NCBI GenBank assembly: GCA_963669435.1
Contig: OY770025.1
Span: 372,001-436,000, forward strand
Direction: 5' to 3'
Source of the DNA: CALJFL01 sp963669435
GTDB taxonomy: Bacteria; Pseudomonadota; Gammaproteobacteria; Pseudomonadales; Halieaceae
DNA length: 64,000 nt
Below the pieces are notes generated by a model. That model was not told the origin of the DNA. It worked only from the letters and a program-made list of their open reading frames with translations, and ran no database searches. Positions 62,399 through 64,000 of the stretch are shown piece after piece. Position 1 is the first letter of the stretch. Every line of letters starts with the position of its first letter. The position numbers and the translations under genes were made by a program.

Positions 62399-63091
62399 AT
62401 GCCACATCACATTGCCATTGTGGAAGACGAAAACGCGCTCGCGGCCAATTACCGCGATGCGCTGCAGCGGCGTGGGTTTCGGGTGAGCGTCCACCGCGAC
62501 CGCAGCAGCGCCAGCGAGGCCTTCGCACGTGGTATGCCTGACCTTGCCATCATCGATGTGGGCCTGGGTGACGAAGTAGAAGGCGGCTTTGAACTGTGCA
62601 GGGAACTGCGTAGCCATTCACCGGAACTGCCGATAGTTTTCCTCACTGCACGCGACTCGGAGCTGGACATCATCAGCGGCTTACGCCTGGGCGCAGATGA
62701 CTACCTCACCAAGGACATCAGCCAGGCGCACATGCTGGCACGCATCGTAGCCTTGTTCAGGCGTGTCCAGGCGATGAGGTCACCCACCGGCAAAGATGAC
62801 GTCATCCACCGCGGAGCGCTGGCAATCAATTTGCAGCGCATGTGTGTCACCTGGCAGGAAGAAACCGTGGACCTGACGGTCACCGAGTTCTGGATCGTCC
62901 ACGCACTGGCGGCACACCCCGGGCACGTGAAGAACCGTCAGCAATTGATGGATGCGGCCAATGTGGTGCTCGACGACAACACCATCACATCCCACATCAA
63001 GCGCATACGGCGTAAATTTCACGCCCTGGACCCCGAGTTCAACGCCATCGAAACAGCTTATGGCATGGGTTACCGATGGTTGGCGACTTAG
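62399..63091 (+). CDS. Response regulator of the dedicated sortase system
   Basis: OmpR-family response regulator of 230 residues. The receiver domain has acidic residues in VEDEN (about 8-12), the phosphorylated Asp53 in IIDVGLGD, Thr in LTARDSE, and Lys in DYLTKDIS, which replaces the usual KP. The winged-helix output domain spans about 135-228 (VDLTVTEFWIVHALAAHPGH). It diverges from the sortase target operon across 171 bp and precedes the kinase gene, the known layout of the proteobacterial dedicated sortase two-component pair. Confidence 0.92.
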   Translation: MPHHIAIVEDENALAANYRDALQRRGFRVSVHRDRSSASEAFARGMPDLAIIDVGLGDEVEGGFELCRELRSHSPELPIVFLTARDSELDIISGLRLGADDYLTKDISQAHMLARIVALFRRVQAMRSPTGKDDVIHRGALAINLQRMCVTWQEETVDLTVTEFWIVHALAAHPGHVKNRQQLMDAANVVLDDNTITSHIKRIRRKFHALDPEFNAIETAYGMGYRWLAT

Positions 63092-63129
63092 AGCCGATAC
63101 GATGAAGCTGACCCGATGAAAGCCAGACG

Positions 63130-64000
63130 ATGAAGCTACAGCGACAGCTCCTGCTGGTGAGTTTGTTGCTGCTTGCCCTGCCCTGGGCCGGTTGCCAATT
63201 TGTGCGAGAAATTGAAGGCACCATGCGCCAGGGACAGGTGCAATCCCTGCAGGCCACCTCACAGGCCATCGCAGCGGCGATGGAAGACAAACCCACATTG
63301 CTGTACCCGGATCCTCGACGCGCTCCTACCTTGCCCGCCGACGAAGGCAGCATCTACGCGAGAGAAAGCACTGCGCCCATCATCGTCGATGGCTACGCCG
63401 ATGGCTGGGAACCACGCTTCAATACTCGTCTGCATACACAGCTCGACAACAGCGCGTTCGCCCTGCAATACCAGGCACAAACACGCGATGGGAAGCTGTA
63501 CCTGTTGTTTCAGGTCGAAGACGATGACGTGGTATTTCACAATCCCGGCATATCGCGGGAGCCCAACGGCGACCGGCTGGTCCTCCAGACCTGGCTGGAC
63601 GACAAGCGACAGCAATACGTTATCTCCACCGCGGCACCGGGAAAAGTGCGGGGGCAGTTCGGTGGCCGGCGGCACCCGGGCACCAACCCCGGGCGAATAC
63701 AGGGTGTTTGGCAGGACGCTGCGGACGGGTATACGCTGGAACTGGAAATGCCCTTAGCCATGGTTGGCGAACGCCTGGGATTTTTTGCCATCAATATCAG
63801 CAGCAGGGCCGGTAAAAGCCTGGGCACGGTGGGCAATATCGACGCCTTGCGCACCGCTGCGCCACCCTGGTTAATCCACTCACCCGCCGCCCTGCGCAGT
63901 ACACTGGATTCTTTCGCGCAGCTGGGTGCCACCGTCTCTGTGTTTGACCGGGGCAACTGGCAGCTCGGCGAGGTACGCTGGAACCCACCCCCTAAAGACA
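63130..64000 (+). CDS. Sensor histidine kinase of the dedicated sortase system (N-terminal part)
   Basis: The frame from the ATG at 63130 stays open to the window end, giving 290 residues of a larger protein. A hydrophobic N-terminus (LLLVSLLLLALPWAG) is followed by a periplasmic sensor region. Residues about 85-210 (PIIVDGYADGW, LYLLFQVEDDDVVFHNPG, GDRLVLQTWLDD) resemble the beta-sandwich of family 9 carbohydrate-binding modules, hinting at a glycan-like signal. The kinase domains lie beyond the edge. Identification rests on the preceding response regulator and the sortase operon. Confidence 0.85.
   Translation, partial: MKLQRQLLLVSLLLLALPWAGCQFVREIEGTMRQGQVQSLQATSQAIAAAMEDKPTLLYPDPRRAPTLPADEGSIYARESTAPIIVDGYADGWEPRFNTRLHTQLDNSAFALQYQAQTRDGKLYLLFQVEDDDVVFHNPGISREPNGDRLVLQTWLDDKRQQYVISTAAPGKVRGQFGGRRHPGTNPGRIQGVWQDAADGYTLELEMPLAMVGERLGFFAINISSRAGKSLGTVGNIDALRTAAPPWLIHSPAALRSTLDSFAQLGATVSVFDRGNWQLGEVRWNPPPKD

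Overview
The window looks like chromosome of a marine gammaproteobacterium of the Cellvibrionales type (Halieaceae/Spongiibacteraceae-like). This is inferred from gene content and synteny, not from a database match. The clues are the gammaproteobacterial order thrS-infC-rpmI-rplT-pheS-pheT-ihfA-merR-tRNA-Pro, a rhombosortase, a 'marine proteobacterial' class GN sortase with its own two-component system, and many catabolic genes with TonB-dependent receptors. There are no rRNA genes, CRISPR arrays or recognisable transposases or integrases.

Region 1 (1-11424) is an almost entirely minus-strand aromatic catabolism locus. It encodes the protocatechuate 4,5-cleavage pathway: ligA-ligB (ring opening), a DUF1932 dehydrogenase, ligI and ligC; then, beyond a plus-strand LysR regulator, ligU-ligK-ligJ followed by a coniferyl-alcohol-dehydrogenase-like SDR and an aromatic aldehyde dehydrogenase. 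Together they could take lignin-derived alcohols and aldehydes, through protocatechuate, to pyruvate and oxaloacetate. The vanillate/ferulate funnelling enzymes are not in the window. A DOPA-dioxygenase-like protein and the first codons of a glycerate kinase close the left edge.

Region 2 (11425-24933) holds a TetR regulator, a TonB-dependent receptor, a siderophore-interacting-type flavin reductase and an acyclic terpene utilisation (atu) cluster: atuR divergent from atuA-C-E-F-SDR-atuD (citronellyl-CoA / geranyl-CoA carboxylase route). The receptor and the flavin reductase share a near-identical palindrome about 95 bp upstream of their starts.

Region 3 (25231-43873) is an accessory catabolic and transport block: kelch lipoprotein, ferredoxin reductase, HSL-type esterase, LysR regulator, DUF3604 lipoprotein, a second TonB-dependent receptor closely related to the first, [2Fe-2S] ferredoxin, cupin, an unusual ten-helix membrane protein with internal repeats, two glutathione S-transferases flanking an aldehyde dehydrogenase and a PQQ/heme alcohol dehydrogenase, a MAPEG protein and a secreted lipase-like hydrolase.

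Region 4 (43870-50555) contains a translationally coupled operon of a VIT/vWA surface protein, a rhombosortase and an acyltransferase, with a divergent HTH regulator, followed by a probable islet beside tRNA-Pro: a GSU2403-type nucleotidyltransferase preceded by two hairpins and followed by two 191-bp direct repeats.

Region 5 (50556-58409) is the conserved translation backbone, including an AUU-initiated infC. Complex inverted-repeat elements sit upstream of pheS and immediately upstream of thrS.

Region 6 (58975-64000) is a dedicated sortase system: a VIT/vWA target, a class GN sortase and a small unknown protein in one operon, with the divergent response regulator and histidine kinase; the kinase runs off the right edge. 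Two different surface-sorting chemistries acting on related VIT/vWA proteins thus lie within about 19 kb.
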